64,000 bases of DNA, from assembly GCA_017409785.1 (NCBI GenBank), contig JAFQSD010000002.1:1-64000 (forward strand). Reading direction: 5' to 3'. The notes beneath the pieces are model-generated. The model was not told the origin of the DNA. It saw only the letters and a list, made by a program, of their open reading frames with translations, and did not search any database. Shown here one piece after another: positions 34,976 through 43,890 of this stretch. Source of the stretch: Bacilli bacterium. Lineage in GTDB: Bacteria; Bacillota_I; Bacilli_A; RF39; UBA660. Position 1 is the stretch's first letter; each line of letters starts with the position of its first letter. Made by a program: the position numbers and the translations under genes.

Positions 34976-35905
34976 TTACTTAGTTAATGCTTCGATAATT
35001 TCTGCTTTTTTCATTCCAGCAACATTGATTTCTTTTTCAGCTGCAACTTCTTTTAATTGAGCAACTGTCATTTTTGAATAATCAACTTCTTCTGCAACTA
35101 CTTCTTCTTTAACTTCTTCTACTACTTCAGCTTTAGCTTCTACAGCTTCTTCTTTCTTAGTAGCTTTCTTTTCAGTTTTATCAGCTTTATTTTTATCTTC
35201 TTCTGAAACGTAATCAACTACTTCATTTCCATTAACTTCAGCAATAGCGTTTGTTAAAGCACCAATTAGTAATTTAACAGAACGTACAGCGTCATCATTT
35301 CCTGGAATAACGTAATCTACCATATCAGGATCACAGTTAGTATCTACGATACCAAATACAGGAATTCCTAAAATTCTAGCTTCTTTAATTGCGATTTCTT
35401 CTTTACGAGGATCTACAATAACCATAGCTTGAGGCATTCTCTTCATTTCACGAATTCCTCTTAAGTTCTTAACTAATTTGTCATATTCTTTTCTGATTTG
35501 AATAACTTCTTTTTTAGGAAGTGCTTCGAAAGTACCATCTTTTTCCATATTTTCGATTTCTTCCATTCTTCTAATTCTTGAACGAATAGTTTTGAAGTTT
35601 GTTAATGTACCACCTAACCATCTTTCATTTACGAAATAGTTATCAGTTCTTAAAGCACATTCTTCAGCAGCTTCTTGAGCTTGTTTTTTAGTTCCTACGA
35701 ATAAAACTTTACCACCATTTTCAGCGATTTCTTTCATAGCAGCATAAGCTTCTTCTAATTTCTTAACTGTTTTTTGTAAATCGATAATATAAATATCATC
35801 TCTTGTAGTGAAGATGTATTCTTTCATCTTTGGATTCCATCTTCTCTTTTGGTGTCCAAATTGTACACCAGCTTCTAATAAATAATTCATTGATACAATT
35901 GTCAT
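34976..35905 (-). CDS. rpsB: 30S ribosomal protein S2 with C-terminal SAP-like tail
   Basis: A 309-residue S2, with the hallmark starts [21 protein letters not shown] and FVGTKKQAQ, and [20 protein letters not shown]. The core ends near residue 230; an acidic/lysine-rich linker follows, then a 36-residue tail ([18 protein letters not shown] ...) that looks like a SAP or Rho-N-like helical domain. This tail is almost identical (32 of 36 residues) to the tail of L20 encoded just upstream. Typical S2 is 225-260 residues. Start MTIVSM at 35905 has GAAGGAG 10 bases upstream. Confidence 0.97.
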   Translation of the reverse strand: MTIVSMNYLLEAGVQFGHQKRRWNPKMKEYIFTTRDDIYIIDLQKTVKKLEEAYAAMKEIAENGGKVLFVGTKKQAQEAAEECALRTDNYFVNERWLGGTLTNFKTIRSRIRRMEEIENMEKDGTFEALPKKEVIQIRKEYDKLVKNLRGIREMKRMPQAMVIVDPRKEEIAIKEARILGIPVFGIVDTNCDPDMVDYVIPGNDDAVRSVKLLIGALTNAIAEVNGNEVVDYVSEEDKNKADKTEKKATKKEEAVEAKAEVVEEVKEEVVAEEVDYSKMTVAQLKEVAAEKEINVAGMKKAEIIEALTK

Positions 35906-35952
35906 ATATTTTTTTCTCCTTCGTTTTTCTTGTCTTCTATTAGTTTCCACTA

Positions 35953-35981
35953 CTTATAACCTATAAGGCACGAATAAGCAA
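35953..35981 (-). promoter_or_regulatory. Candidate promoter of rpsB
   Basis: TTGCTT (35976-35981), 17-base spacer, TATAAG (35953-35958) on the minus strand. Confidence 0.4.
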
Positions 35982-36004
35982 ATCCACTAATATGTTTATT
36001 TTTA

Positions 36005-36580
36005 TTATTTAGTTAATGCTTCAATAATTTCAGCTTTTTTCATTCCTGCAACATCAATATTTTTGCTTGCAGCAACTTCTTTTAATTCAGCAACTGTCAT
36101 TTTTGAATAATCAACATTTTCTTCTTTAGCTTCAGCTTTTACTTCTTTTTTAGCAGCAGCTTTAGTAGTTTTTCCACCAATAGTTACTTCATTTCCAGCA
36201 ACTTCTGTAGCCTTAGTAATCTTACCAGCTTTTCCATCTTTAGCAACTTTAACTAATTCACTAAACATTTTTGGATCGTTAATAGCGATTTCTGATAACA
36301 TTTTTCTGTTGATTTCAACACCAGCTTTAGTTAATCCTTCAATAAATCTTGAATAACTAATTTCATTTTGACGACATGCAGCATTGATACGAGTAATCCA
36401 TAATTTTCTGAAATCTCTCTTCTTTTGTTTTCTATCTCTGAAAGCATATTGTCCAGAATGCATTAATTGTTCTTTTGCTGTTTTGTATAATCTATGTTTA
36501 CTACCAAAATATCCTTTAGCAGCTTTTAATACTTTTTTATGACGAGCTTTTGTAACTGCTCCATTTTTAACTCTTGCCAT
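36005..36580 (-). CDS. rplT: 50S ribosomal protein L20 with C-terminal SAP-like tail
   Basis: A 191-residue L20. Residues 1-118 are a normal L20 ([51 protein letters not shown]); a Thr/Lys/Ala-rich linker and a 36-residue helical tail follow, nearly identical in protein and DNA to the S2 tail. Most L20 proteins stop at 117-120 residues, so this is an extension of about 70. L20 also represses its own operon by binding the leader seen upstream of infC. Confidence 0.97.
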   Translation of the reverse strand: MARVKNGAVTKARHKKVLKAAKGYFGSKHRLYKTAKEQLMHSGQYAFRDRKQKKRDFRKLWITRINAACRQNEISYSRFIEGLTKAGVEINRKMLSEIAINDPKMFSELVKVAKDGKAGKITKATEVAGNEVTIGGKTTKAAAKKEVKAEAKEENVDYSKMTVAELKEVAASKNIDVAGMKKAEIIEALTK

Positions 36581-36608
36581 TTTCTTCTTCCTCCCTCAAT
36601 TATTATGA

Positions 36609-36794
36609 TTAGATTAAGTTCTTTAATCTATTGTAATCTGCATTACTTAAGTTAGATCCTTTTCTATTCTTTCTGTTTACACTTTGTGATTTAGAACCTG
36701 TATTATGTCTACTTCCAGGTTTTCCAATTTTATAGTCGTTCTTACGAGCTTTAATAGTTTTAGCTGTACCTTTATGTGTTTTAATTTTTGGCAT
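36609..36794 (-). CDS. rpmI: 50S ribosomal protein L35
   Basis: A 61-residue, highly basic protein with the L35 start MPKIKTHKGTAKTIKARKN and the later KNRKGSNLSNADYNRLKNL. It lies between infC and rplT, the standard order, with AGGAGG before the ATG. It binds 23S rRNA near the peptidyl transferase region. Confidence 0.98.
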   Translation of the reverse strand: MPKIKTHKGTAKTIKARKNDYKIGKPGSRHNTGSKSQSVNRKNRKGSNLSNADYNRLKNLI

Positions 36795-36809
36795 ATTAAT
36801 TTCCTCCTA

Positions 36810-37340
36810 TTATTTATCTTTCTTTGGTACCAATAACATAGTCATTGTTTTACCGTCTAATTTAGGTTTTTGCTCTATATCCGCATAATCTGTAACTCGA
36901 GATGCAAAACGTTCTAGAACTTCCTTACCTAATTCTGTATGAGCCATTTGACGACCCTTGAATCTAATAGTAAGTTTAATTCTATCACCTTTCTCTAAAT
37001 ACTTAGTAGCATTTCTAAGCTTAGTTTCAAAATCCCCAACGTCGATAACTGGTGATAATCTGAACTCTTTTAACTCAGACATATTAGCTTTTTGTTTCTT
37101 CAATGCTTCCTTTTGTTTCTTTTGTTGTTCATAACGATATTTGTTATAATCCATTACTTTACAAACTGGTGGATTAGCATTAGGACTTAAAAGTACTAAG
37201 TCTAGCGCTGCATATGATGCTAATGTTAAAGCATCTTGAATTGGCTTAACTCCTACTTGTTCTCCATTTGGACCAATAACTAATACTTCTCTGGCTTTAA
37301 TTTGTTCATTGATTAACAAACCATTCTTATTGTTTGCGAT
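36810..37340 (-). CDS. infC: Translation initiation factor IF-3
   Basis: A 176-residue IF-3 with the N-terminal domain (NGLLINEQIKAREVLVIGPN), the linker with MDYNKYRYEQQ, and the C-terminal domain (IRFKGRQMAHTELGKEVL). GGAGG stands 8 bases in front of an ATC codon (37338-37340). A rare AUU/AUC start is a known feature of infC, where IF-3 limits its own synthesis, so ATC is taken as start; the ATG at 37355 overlaps the RBS itself and is not plausible. Residue count with ATC matches Bacillota IF-3. Confidence 0.95.
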   Translation of the reverse strand: MANNKNGLLINEQIKAREVLVIGPNGEQVGVKPIQDALTLASYAALDLVLLSPNANPPVCKVMDYNKYRYEQQKKQKEALKKQKANMSELKEFRLSPVIDVGDFETKLRNATKYLEKGDRIKLTIRFKGRQMAHTELGKEVLERFASRVTDYADIEQKPKLDGKTMTMLLVPKKDK

Positions 37341-37360
37341 AAAAAACACCTCCATTAATA

Positions 37361-37490
37361 AGAAAAGCGGATATAAACTTTATATCCGCTCAATTACCTA
37401 GTAATATTATAATATTTTTATAATTTAACTTTGGCATTTGACCTATCGCTATTCGCTGATCAGGTGGATATAAATCTCTTTCCTTTTTTC
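37361..37490 (-). promoter_or_regulatory. L20-type leader with attenuator upstream of infC
   Basis: The leader ends in a strong terminator hairpin (AGCGGATATAAA with TTTATATCCGCT, 37366-37390, then TTTTCTT). An upstream segment, GATTTATATCC at about 37465-37475, can pair with the 5' half of this hairpin, giving the two alternative folds of an attenuator. This is the position of the L20 leader that controls infC-rpmI-rplT in Bacillota. Confidence 0.8.
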
Positions 37491-37502
37491 TCGACTAGTA
37501 AT

Positions 37503-37531
37503 ATTATATTCATCTACTTTTAAAAAGTCAA
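37503..37531 (-). promoter_or_regulatory. Promoter of infC-rpmI-rplT
   Basis: TTGACT (37526-37531), 17-base spacer, TATAAT (37503-37508) on the minus strand: near consensus, giving a leader of about 155 bases. Confidence 0.85.
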
Positions 37532-37543
37532 CACTTTTTTTCT

Positions 37544-38338
37544 TTATTTAGATAGTTCTTTAACTAATTGTTTAGTTTCAGGATAAAATAATCCAGCAAA
37601 ATGTCTACCTGCTTTACTAGAATCATTTAAACCGTAAGGACTAGCAGCACTATTAGAATAATAATTAGGATTAGTAATTGTATCATCCATATTAAATGTT
37701 ACATTACTTAAATCAATATGTCTTTCTTCTAATTGTTTTCTAATAACTTTTCTCATATCAATATGGAAGATACCATTCTCTTCATAAATACCATCTTCCC
37801 ACATTTTAGTATCTAATGCCCATTTAGGAAAAGTATTATAAGTCCAATTATCTCCAGCACAAGCACTTACATATGTAATAATATCTTCTTCATTAGAACC
37901 ATATGCATCAACTAATGCATCTGCAAGCATCATTGGAAGTCTTTTATCAATCATCTCTGCACTACAATGGGCAACAGCAGAAACTCCTTTAATTGGATCT
38001 CCCATCATAACAACTGGACAATCTGCAACTGAATGACCAATAACAACTCCAGGAACATTCTCACTAATAATTAAAATATCCTCTGGAATATCACTCCATC
38101 CATTAGGATTTTCTCTAACATAATCCTCAGTAATCTCAAAATAACTACCGTTTTTATGAACTTGATCTGCCATAAACATTTTATGTCCATCAAATCCAAA
38201 TTCACGACCAGCCATCATTCTTCTTGCTAAAAACCAAGCATTTATTTCTTCTTGAGTTGAACCCTCCGGATAAAATCTAGCTTGTGTATTCATATTACCA
38301 AACTTATTTCCGGTTTCAAATATTTTTATTCTTTCCAT
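37544..38338 (-). CDS. Laccase-domain (YfiH/PgeF-like) protein
   Basis: A 264-residue protein resembling the YfiH family (multicopper polyphenol oxidase-like fold; characterised members act on purine nucleosides or edit peptidoglycan precursors). Key residues are visible as DQVHKN, SVADCPVVMMGD and VAHCSAEM, corresponding to the usual H, ADC and GAxHxGW positions; the last is divergent (AHCSAE rather than GHAGWR). The protein is therefore a remote member and its activity is uncertain. AGGTGGGG precedes the ATG. Confidence 0.7.
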   Translation of the reverse strand: MERIKIFETGNKFGNMNTQARFYPEGSTQEEINAWFLARRMMAGREFGFDGHKMFMADQVHKNGSYFEITEDYVRENPNGWSDIPEDILIISENVPGVVIGHSVADCPVVMMGDPIKGVSAVAHCSAEMIDKRLPMMLADALVDAYGSNEEDIITYVSACAGDNWTYNTFPKWALDTKMWEDGIYEENGIFHIDMRKVIRKQLEERHIDLSNVTFNMDDTITNPNYYSNSAASPYGLNDSSKAGRHFAGLFYPETKQLVKELSK

Positions 38339-38392
38339 ACAAACCCCACCTCAAATAGTGCTCATATTATACCATAAAACCTATCAAAAGTC

Positions 38393-38418
38393 AAAAAAAG
38401 AAGCTAAACTAGCTTCTT
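38393..38418 (-). terminator. Intrinsic terminator after the first prepilin-LRR gene
   Basis: AAGAAGCTA pairs with TAGCTTCTT, loop GTT, then seven T on the minus strand; overlaps the gene's end. Confidence 0.85.
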
Positions 38419-40445
38419 GTAACTTCAATATCTCCGTACCAACTCTTAACAGTTCCCGTTTCAAAATAAGCAGTTGATGGTCCACCAGTTATACTCTTCC
38501 AATCAAAACTTCTTCCTGTCTTATTAACAATCTTCGTTAACTCTGAGTTAAAGCTTCCCCAAGATATTTCTTTCTTAAATGCATTACTTCCAATATAAGT
38601 TACTGTCGAAGGAATTGTTACTGTTCCTTTTAAAGAACAAACAGTAAATGCCGAAGAACCAATATATTCCAATCCCTCAGGTAATGTAATTCCTTTAATA
38701 TAAGAATAATGGAACGAACTTGACTCCAGTCTTTTTACATGACTAGGTACAATAACATTATTTGTATATAATGCAGCATATGACAATATAGAAGTCTTGT
38801 CATATCCTCCCCCAGATTTTCTACTATATAGGAATGGTGCCACTTCAGTATCATCACTACCATTTACTACATCAGTTAAATTATTAAGAGCTAAAGGTGT
38901 TCCACCAATAGTTGTAACAGAATCCGGAATCGTAATTGTACCAGTTAAGCTTTGATAACGTAATGCTCCACCATCAATAGTTTTTAAATTTACCCCGTTC
39001 TTCTTCTCAGGAATAACAACATTTCTTCTATTTGCTCCCGCATAGCCAATTAATCTACTATAATCTATTCCGCTTGAACTTCTATAGTAAATCCACATCG
39101 TATTAGGATCACTAACTTGATTATTAGTAAATGCAGCTCCTCCAATATAAGTAACTGAATTAGGAATATTAACCTCTCTTAATCTATTATAGTAAAAAGC
39201 ATTATCACCAATAGATGTTAACCCACTAGGAAAATTAACATGAGCCACATTAGAATAAGCAAATGCTGAACCACCAATTTTAGTAACTGATTCGGGAATA
39301 ACTACCGTCCAATCATGTAAACTCATAGACTGAAATGCACCATTCATAATTTCAAGTAATGGAGTCCCATTAACTTGCGCAGGAATTACAAAGTTTTTTC
39401 CACTAAATTCAGTTAAATCTCCAATGTAACCTCTAACTTTTGAATAATCAACAGTATCACCATTTTGTGCATATAAGAAAGATGGATTAGGTATTGGATT
39501 ATCACAATAACTACATGCACCAAATGATGTAACTGAACTTGGCACTAAAGCAACAGTAAGTTGATTATTTTTAAAGCAACTTGCTCCCATTGTTTTTAAT
39601 CCTTCTTCTAATGTTAAATTAGTTAATTTATTATTGGCGAAAGCCTGACTTTCTATAGATGTAACCGAACTAGGTATATAAAGCTGAGTAAGTTTATTAC
39701 TCGCAAATGCATTAGATCCAATCGTTGTAATTGTATCAGGTATATATATAGATGTAAGATTCATATTATTAAATGCATAACTATGTATCTTATTAACTGT
39801 TTTTCCATCAATTTTTGCTGGAACTGTAACATCTTTTCCACATTCTCTATCATATCTAATAATTGTAATGGTTGTATCAGATGTATCCTCAAATTCATAA
39901 CACTTATCTGCATCTGTTCTAGAAAGTTCTAAGTGTGGATCAAATTCTCTCCACACACCATTCGCATCAAGTACCGCTATCTTACTAGTTTCTCCAATTG
40001 CCTCACGATAATTGACTCTTTTTGTATTTGATTTAAATACATCTCCTCGAACCAACTCATCAGCAAGTTCTAATTCTACTTTCCATCCAGCATTATCAAC
40101 ACTTAACCAATAAAAATCAAATTCACCCTTACCACCAACTGTTACTGCAACATATGCATCTTTCCAATCAGCCCAAGGACTTGGAGTTGGTTTTCTATCT
40201 TCAGAAACATTATTTATATGAATATAATAAGTTTTATCCGGGTCATCTATTTGCCAAGTCTGATTAATAACTTCTTTTTGAACTTCATTTTTAAATGTTT
40301 TAGCATTATTAATATAAGTCCCTTTTCTAACATTTTGTATAATTATTGTTACAGTTGGGATCGCAATCATCATTAAAACACCCATTATTGTAATAACCGC
40401 TAACAACTCAATTAAAGTAAATCCTCGTTCATCTTTTAAATTCAT
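38409..40445 (-). CDS. Prepilin-type protein with BspA-like leucine-rich repeats (copy 1)
   Basis: A 678-residue protein. The N-terminus has a type IV prepilin signal: basic leader MNLKDER, cleavage/methylation motif GFTLIELLAV (cut expected before Phe9) and a hydrophobic helix. A pilin-like neck (about 40-170) is followed by some 15 to 20 BspA/LRR_5-type repeats (for example SIYIPDTITTIGSNAF, QLYIPSSVTSIESQAF). The protein should be displayed on the cell surface as a minor-pilin-like fibre or anchored protein. Its neighbour at 40531-42561 is a tandem copy. No prepilin peptidase or assembly ATPase is in the window. AGGAGC precedes the ATG. Confidence 0.88.
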   Translation of the reverse strand: MNLKDERGFTLIELLAVITIMGVLMMIAIPTVTIIIQNVRKGTYINNAKTFKNEVQKEVINQTWQIDDPDKTYYIHINNVSEDRKPTPSPWADWKDAYVAVTVGGKGEFDFYWLSVDNAGWKVELELADELVRGDVFKSNTKRVNYREAIGETSKIAVLDANGVWREFDPHLELSRTDADKCYEFEDTSDTTITIIRYDRECGKDVTVPAKIDGKTVNKIHSYAFNNMNLTSIYIPDTITTIGSNAFASNKLTQLYIPSSVTSIESQAFANNKLTNLTLEEGLKTMGASCFKNNQLTVALVPSSVTSFGACSYCDNPIPNPSFLYAQNGDTVDYSKVRGYIGDLTEFSGKNFVIPAQVNGTPLLEIMNGAFQSMSLHDWTVVIPESVTKIGGSAFAYSNVAHVNFPSGLTSIGDNAFYYNRLREVNIPNSVTYIGGAAFTNNQVSDPNTMWIYYRSSSGIDYSRLIGYAGANRRNVVIPEKKNGVNLKTIDGGALRYQSLTGTITIPDSVTTIGGTPLALNNLTDVVNGSDDTEVAPFLYSRKSGGGYDKTSILSYAALYTNNVIVPSHVKRLESSSFHYSYIKGITLPEGLEYIGSSAFTVCSLKGTVTIPSTVTYIGSNAFKKEISWGSFNSELTKIVNKTGRSFDWKSITGGPSTAYFETGTVKSWYGDIEVTRS

Positions 40446-40485
40446 GATAACTGCTCCTTTCTACCATTACACTATTCTATAATCC

Positions 40486-40513
40486 ATTATAACATAAATA
40501 TAAAATATATAAA
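40486..40513 (-). promoter_or_regulatory. Promoter of the first prepilin-LRR gene
   Basis: TGTTATAAT (TATAAT at 40486-40491) is an extended -10 on the minus strand; the same TGTTATAMT and downstream GATTATAGAATA are found before the second copy. Confidence 0.5.
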
Positions 40514-40514
40514 C

Positions 40515-40540
40515 AAAAAAGTAGCTATTACTAGCTACTT
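40515..40540 (-). terminator. Intrinsic terminator after the second prepilin-LRR gene
   Basis: AAGTAGCTA pairs with TAGCTACTT, loop of 4, then six T on the minus strand. Confidence 0.85.
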
Positions 40541-42561
40541 GTAATTTCTATATCTCCATACCAGTTTCTAACGGTACCAGTAACAAAATTTGCTGCTGTT
40601 GGTCCCTTAGTAATACTCTTCCAATCAAAACTTTTTCCAGTTTTATTAATAATCTTCGTTAATTCACTATTATGAGCTGCCCAACTAATTTCTTTTTCAA
40701 AAGCTCCAGCACCAATTTCAGTAACAGTCGATGGAATAGTAACACTACCTTTCAATTTACATAAAGCAAATGAATAACTTCCAATAGATGTTACACCTTC
40801 TGGTATAGTAACTCCTTTAATATAACTATAGTAGAAACTATATGGTCCTAATGTTTTAACATAACTAGGAATAGTTACATGATTAGTATTATGTCCTGCA
40901 TAACCAATGACATATGTCTTATCAAAACCTCCACCACTTTTTCTCTTATAAATAAGTGGTAACCCGTCATCATCACCAGTTCCATTTATGACATCACTTA
41001 AATAGTTAATCGCAAATGAAGAACTTGTTATTTCTGTGACACTATCAGGAATTGTTAATGTTCCAGTTAAATTAGTATATCTAAAAGCACCACTTATAGT
41101 CTTTAAAGCAACATTATTCTTCTTCTCAGGAACAACTACATTGCTTTTTTGAGCCCCACAATACCCTATTAAAGTAGAATAATCAATACCACTAGATGTT
41201 CTTTTATAAATAAACGCTCTATTTGGATCAGCAATATTATTACGAGTAAAAGCTAAACTACCAATATAAGTAACAGAATCAGGTATACTTATTGCCGTTA
41301 AATTATTACTATAGAATGCTGAATCACCAATATATTGTAAACCATTAGGTAAATTAACAGAGCCTATTCCTGAACCCCAGAATGCATTACCACCAATATA
41401 AGTAACCGTACTAGGAATAACTACATTCCATCCAGATAAACTCATTGACTTGAAAGCACTACTTTCTATTCTCGTTAATGGAATTCCATTAACTTGTGGT
41501 GGAATAATAAAATTCTTTCCACTAAATTCAGTTAAGTCTCCAATATAACCTCTTATTCTTGAATAATCAACAGAATCACCACTTTGTACATATAAGAATG
41601 ATGGATTTGGAATTGGATTATCACAATAACTACATGCTCCTAGGGATGTAACAGAACCCGGTACTAAAGCAACAGTAAGTTGATTATTTTTAAAACAACT
41701 ATCTCCCATTGTTTTTAATCCTTCTTCTAATGTTAAATTAGTCAATTTATTATTTTCAAAAGCCTGACTATTAATTTTAGTAACACTTGCTGGGACATAT
41801 AATTGTGTAAGTTTATTATTCGCAAATGCATTAGAACCAATTTCTACAACTGTATCTGGAATAAATAACGAAGTAAGTCCCATACCATTAAAAGCATATG
41901 AATGTATTTTATTTACAGTTTTATTATCAATCTTTGCCGGAATAGTTACATCTTTACCGCACGTAGTATCATATCTAATAATTGTTATAGTTGTATCTGA
42001 AGTATCTTCATAACTATAGCATAAATTTGCTTCCTCTCTTGTTAACTCTAAGTGTGGCTCAAATTCTCTCCATACACCATTCGCATCAAGTACTGCAATC
42101 TTACTAGTTTCTCCAATTGCTTCACGATAATTAATTCTTTTAAGATTTGATTTAAACACATTGCCTCTAACTAATTCATCAGCTTTTCGAAGTTCAACTT
42201 TCCATCCAGCATTATCAACACTTAACCAATAAAATTCATATTCACCTTTTCCACCAACTGTTACCGCAACATATGCATCTTTCCAATCAGCCCAAGGACT
42301 AGGAGTTGGTTTTCTATCTTCAGCAACATTATTAATATGAATATAATATGTTTTATTTGGATCATCTATTTGCCAAGTCTGATTAATAACTTCTTTTTGA
42401 ACTTCATTTTTAAATGCTTTAGCATTATTAATATAAGTTCCTTTTCTAACATTTTGTATTATTATTGTTACAGTTGGGATCGCAATCATCATTAAAACAC
42501 CCATTATTGTAATAACAGCCAACAACTCAATTAAAGTAAATCCTCGTTCATCTTTAATCAT
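40531..42561 (-). CDS. Prepilin-type protein with BspA-like leucine-rich repeats (copy 2)
   Basis: A 676-residue paralog of the next gene downstream. The first 100 residues, including the motif GFTLIELLAVITIMGV, are almost unchanged, and the LRR region is diverged (TSLFIPDTVVEIGSNAF, SVTYIGSLAF). It has its own promoter and terminator, so each copy is separately transcribed. Known type IV pilins with large C-terminal domains are adhesins; here an LRR domain would serve that role. Function and binding target are inference. Confidence 0.88.
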   Translation of the reverse strand: MIKDERGFTLIELLAVITIMGVLMMIAIPTVTIIIQNVRKGTYINNAKAFKNEVQKEVINQTWQIDDPNKTYYIHINNVAEDRKPTPSPWADWKDAYVAVTVGGKGEYEFYWLSVDNAGWKVELRKADELVRGNVFKSNLKRINYREAIGETSKIAVLDANGVWREFEPHLELTREEANLCYSYEDTSDTTITIIRYDTTCGKDVTIPAKIDNKTVNKIHSYAFNGMGLTSLFIPDTVVEIGSNAFANNKLTQLYVPASVTKINSQAFENNKLTNLTLEEGLKTMGDSCFKNNQLTVALVPGSVTSLGACSYCDNPIPNPSFLYVQSGDSVDYSRIRGYIGDLTEFSGKNFIIPPQVNGIPLTRIESSAFKSMSLSGWNVVIPSTVTYIGGNAFWGSGIGSVNLPNGLQYIGDSAFYSNNLTAISIPDSVTYIGSLAFTRNNIADPNRAFIYKRTSSGIDYSTLIGYCGAQKSNVVVPEKKNNVALKTISGAFRYTNLTGTLTIPDSVTEITSSSFAINYLSDVINGTGDDDGLPLIYKRKSGGGFDKTYVIGYAGHNTNHVTIPSYVKTLGPYSFYYSYIKGVTIPEGVTSIGSYSFALCKLKGSVTIPSTVTEIGAGAFEKEISWAAHNSELTKIINKTGKSFDWKSITKGPTAANFVTGTVRNWYGDIEITSS

Positions 42562-42598
42562 AACTAATCCCTCTCTATACTATATTATTCTATAATCA

Positions 42599-42628
42599 AG
42601 TATAACATAAAAATATTTCTAGTACCAA
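42599..42628 (-). promoter_or_regulatory. Promoter of the second prepilin-LRR gene
   Basis: TTGGTA (42623-42628), 18-base spacer ending TGT, TATACT (42599-42604) on the minus strand. Confidence 0.55.
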
Positions 42629-42637
42629 TAGTCTCAA

Positions 42638-42666
42638 TAAAAAAAAGAAGTACTATACACTTCTTT
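42638..42666 (-). terminator. Intrinsic terminator after the glutamine amidotransferase gene
   Basis: AAAGAAGT pairs with ACTTCTTT across a 7-base loop, followed by T on the minus strand. Confidence 0.8.
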
Positions 42667-43363
42667 CTAAACTATGTTTTTTACAAACTTCTATAAAATT
42701 ATCTATTACTTTCTTAGAGTTATCATCAAACTCATAACTTATTTCAGGATGCCATTGCACTCCAATTGCAAAGCTATCTCCCAAATACTCAATAGATTCA
42801 ATGATTCCATCATCACTTACAGCAGTTATTTTAAATAAATCATTCATGCCTATACATCTCTTATGATAACTATTAACCATAATTTCTTCTTTACCAATAA
42901 TCTCAAACAATTTACTTTCTTTACTTATCTTTACAGTATGACTAAGTTCAAAATCAGACTCTTGATAATGATCAATTCCTGTTTCAACATCAAAAAGTTC
43001 AATATCCTTTTTTAAACAACTCATCATCTGCATACCTAAACAAATACCTAAAACAGGTATTTTCTTTTCAATCGCCATTTCAAATAAATATCTATCATAT
43101 GGAGTAAATTTTATTCCCCCAGGAAAAATAATCCCATCACACATATTTAAACTAGTATTTATATCTTCTTTTTCACTCTCAGTAAGTTCAGGAAATTCAT
43201 TTCCCTTTGTATGAATATTATCTAAATTTTGTACTGGACTAATTGCATATACAAATCCTCCAGCTAGTTGAACAGTTCTTCTCATTCTCTCACTCATATA
43301 AACAATTGCTCTATTATCAACTAACTTTTGATATCTAAGTGGTATTCCAATAACAGGTTTCAT
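42653..43363 (-). CDS. Class I glutamine amidotransferase-like hydrolase (PuuD/C26 family)
   Basis: A 236-residue peptidase C26 protein. Catalytic residues are visible: nucleophile Cys in VLGICLGMQM (near residue 110) and His/Glu in WHPEISYEF (near 208). Family members hydrolyse gamma-glutamyl amides such as gamma-glutamyl-GABA. The start MKPVIGIPLRY at 43363, with AGAGGTGA upstream, is the typical N-terminus. The gene upstream (43377-43784) ends 13 bases earlier and is probably in the same operon. Substrate unassigned. Confidence 0.9.
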   Translation of the reverse strand: MKPVIGIPLRYQKLVDNRAIVYMSERMRRTVQLAGGFVYAISPVQNLDNIHTKGNEFPELTESEKEDINTSLNMCDGIIFPGGIKFTPYDRYLFEMAIEKKIPVLGICLGMQMMSCLKKDIELFDVETGIDHYQESDFELSHTVKISKESKLFEIIGKEEIMVNSYHKRCIGMNDLFKITAVSDDGIIESIEYLGDSFAIGVQWHPEISYEFDDNSKKVIDNFIEVCKKHSLERSV

Positions 43364-43376
43364 TAAATCACCTCTA

Positions 43377-43784
43377 TTAATAATAATTTTGTTTTGCATC
43401 ATTAATGTCTTTAGCAGTTTCCTTATATTCATTATGAATTGCTTGATTGACAATCTCTTGAGTACCAACTTCTCCTAATAAAATAAATTCAACTAAAGTT
43501 CCTGGTCTATTAACATCATTACTAATTACATCATATAGTTTCTTTTTACTCTTAACAAGTACAACACAAGATGCTAAATCTATCTTTCCATTACTATCAA
43601 AAACATCAGTAGAACGATATCCATTGTAAAGTTCACTAGCCTTATTTTCATATAAAATACCAGCTAACTTACAAGCTTCAATCCAATCATTCTTTTCATT
43701 ACTTGGTAAATTTAAAAATTCTTCCTCTGTAAAATCAACTTTACTACTAATTATAGAATAAACATCTTTTAAAGTATCACTCAT
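43377..43784 (-). CDS. Hypothetical protein
   Basis: A 135-residue soluble protein, rich in Glu, Asn, Asp and Lys, with no signal peptide or membrane helix. I recognise no domain; the segment IDLASCVVLVKSKKKLYDVI reads like one beta strand and a helix. AGGAGG precedes the ATG. Together with the amidotransferase gene it forms a two-gene operon. Confidence 0.7.
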   Translation of the reverse strand: MSDTLKDVYSIISSKVDFTEEEFLNLPSNEKNDWIEACKLAGILYENKASELYNGYRSTDVFDSNGKIDLASCVVLVKSKKKLYDVISNDVNRPGTLVEFILLGEVGTQEIVNQAIHNEYKETAKDINDAKQNYY

Positions 43785-43863
43785 ATTACTCCTCCTATAC
43801 TCACATAAATTGTACCATATCCCATAAAATAACCCTACTATTATTTAATTACTTAACGTAAAC

Positions 43864-43890
43864 AAAAAAAATGAGGCCTAAGCCTCACTT
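43864..43890 (-). terminator. Intrinsic terminator after glyS
   Basis: GTGAGGC pairs with GCCTCAT across a 4-base loop, followed by eight T on the minus strand. Confidence 0.85.

Noticed and set aside
38409-42561. Phage or IS origin of the tandem LRR genes
   Set aside because: No transposase, terminal repeats or integrase near; tandem duplication explains the pair.
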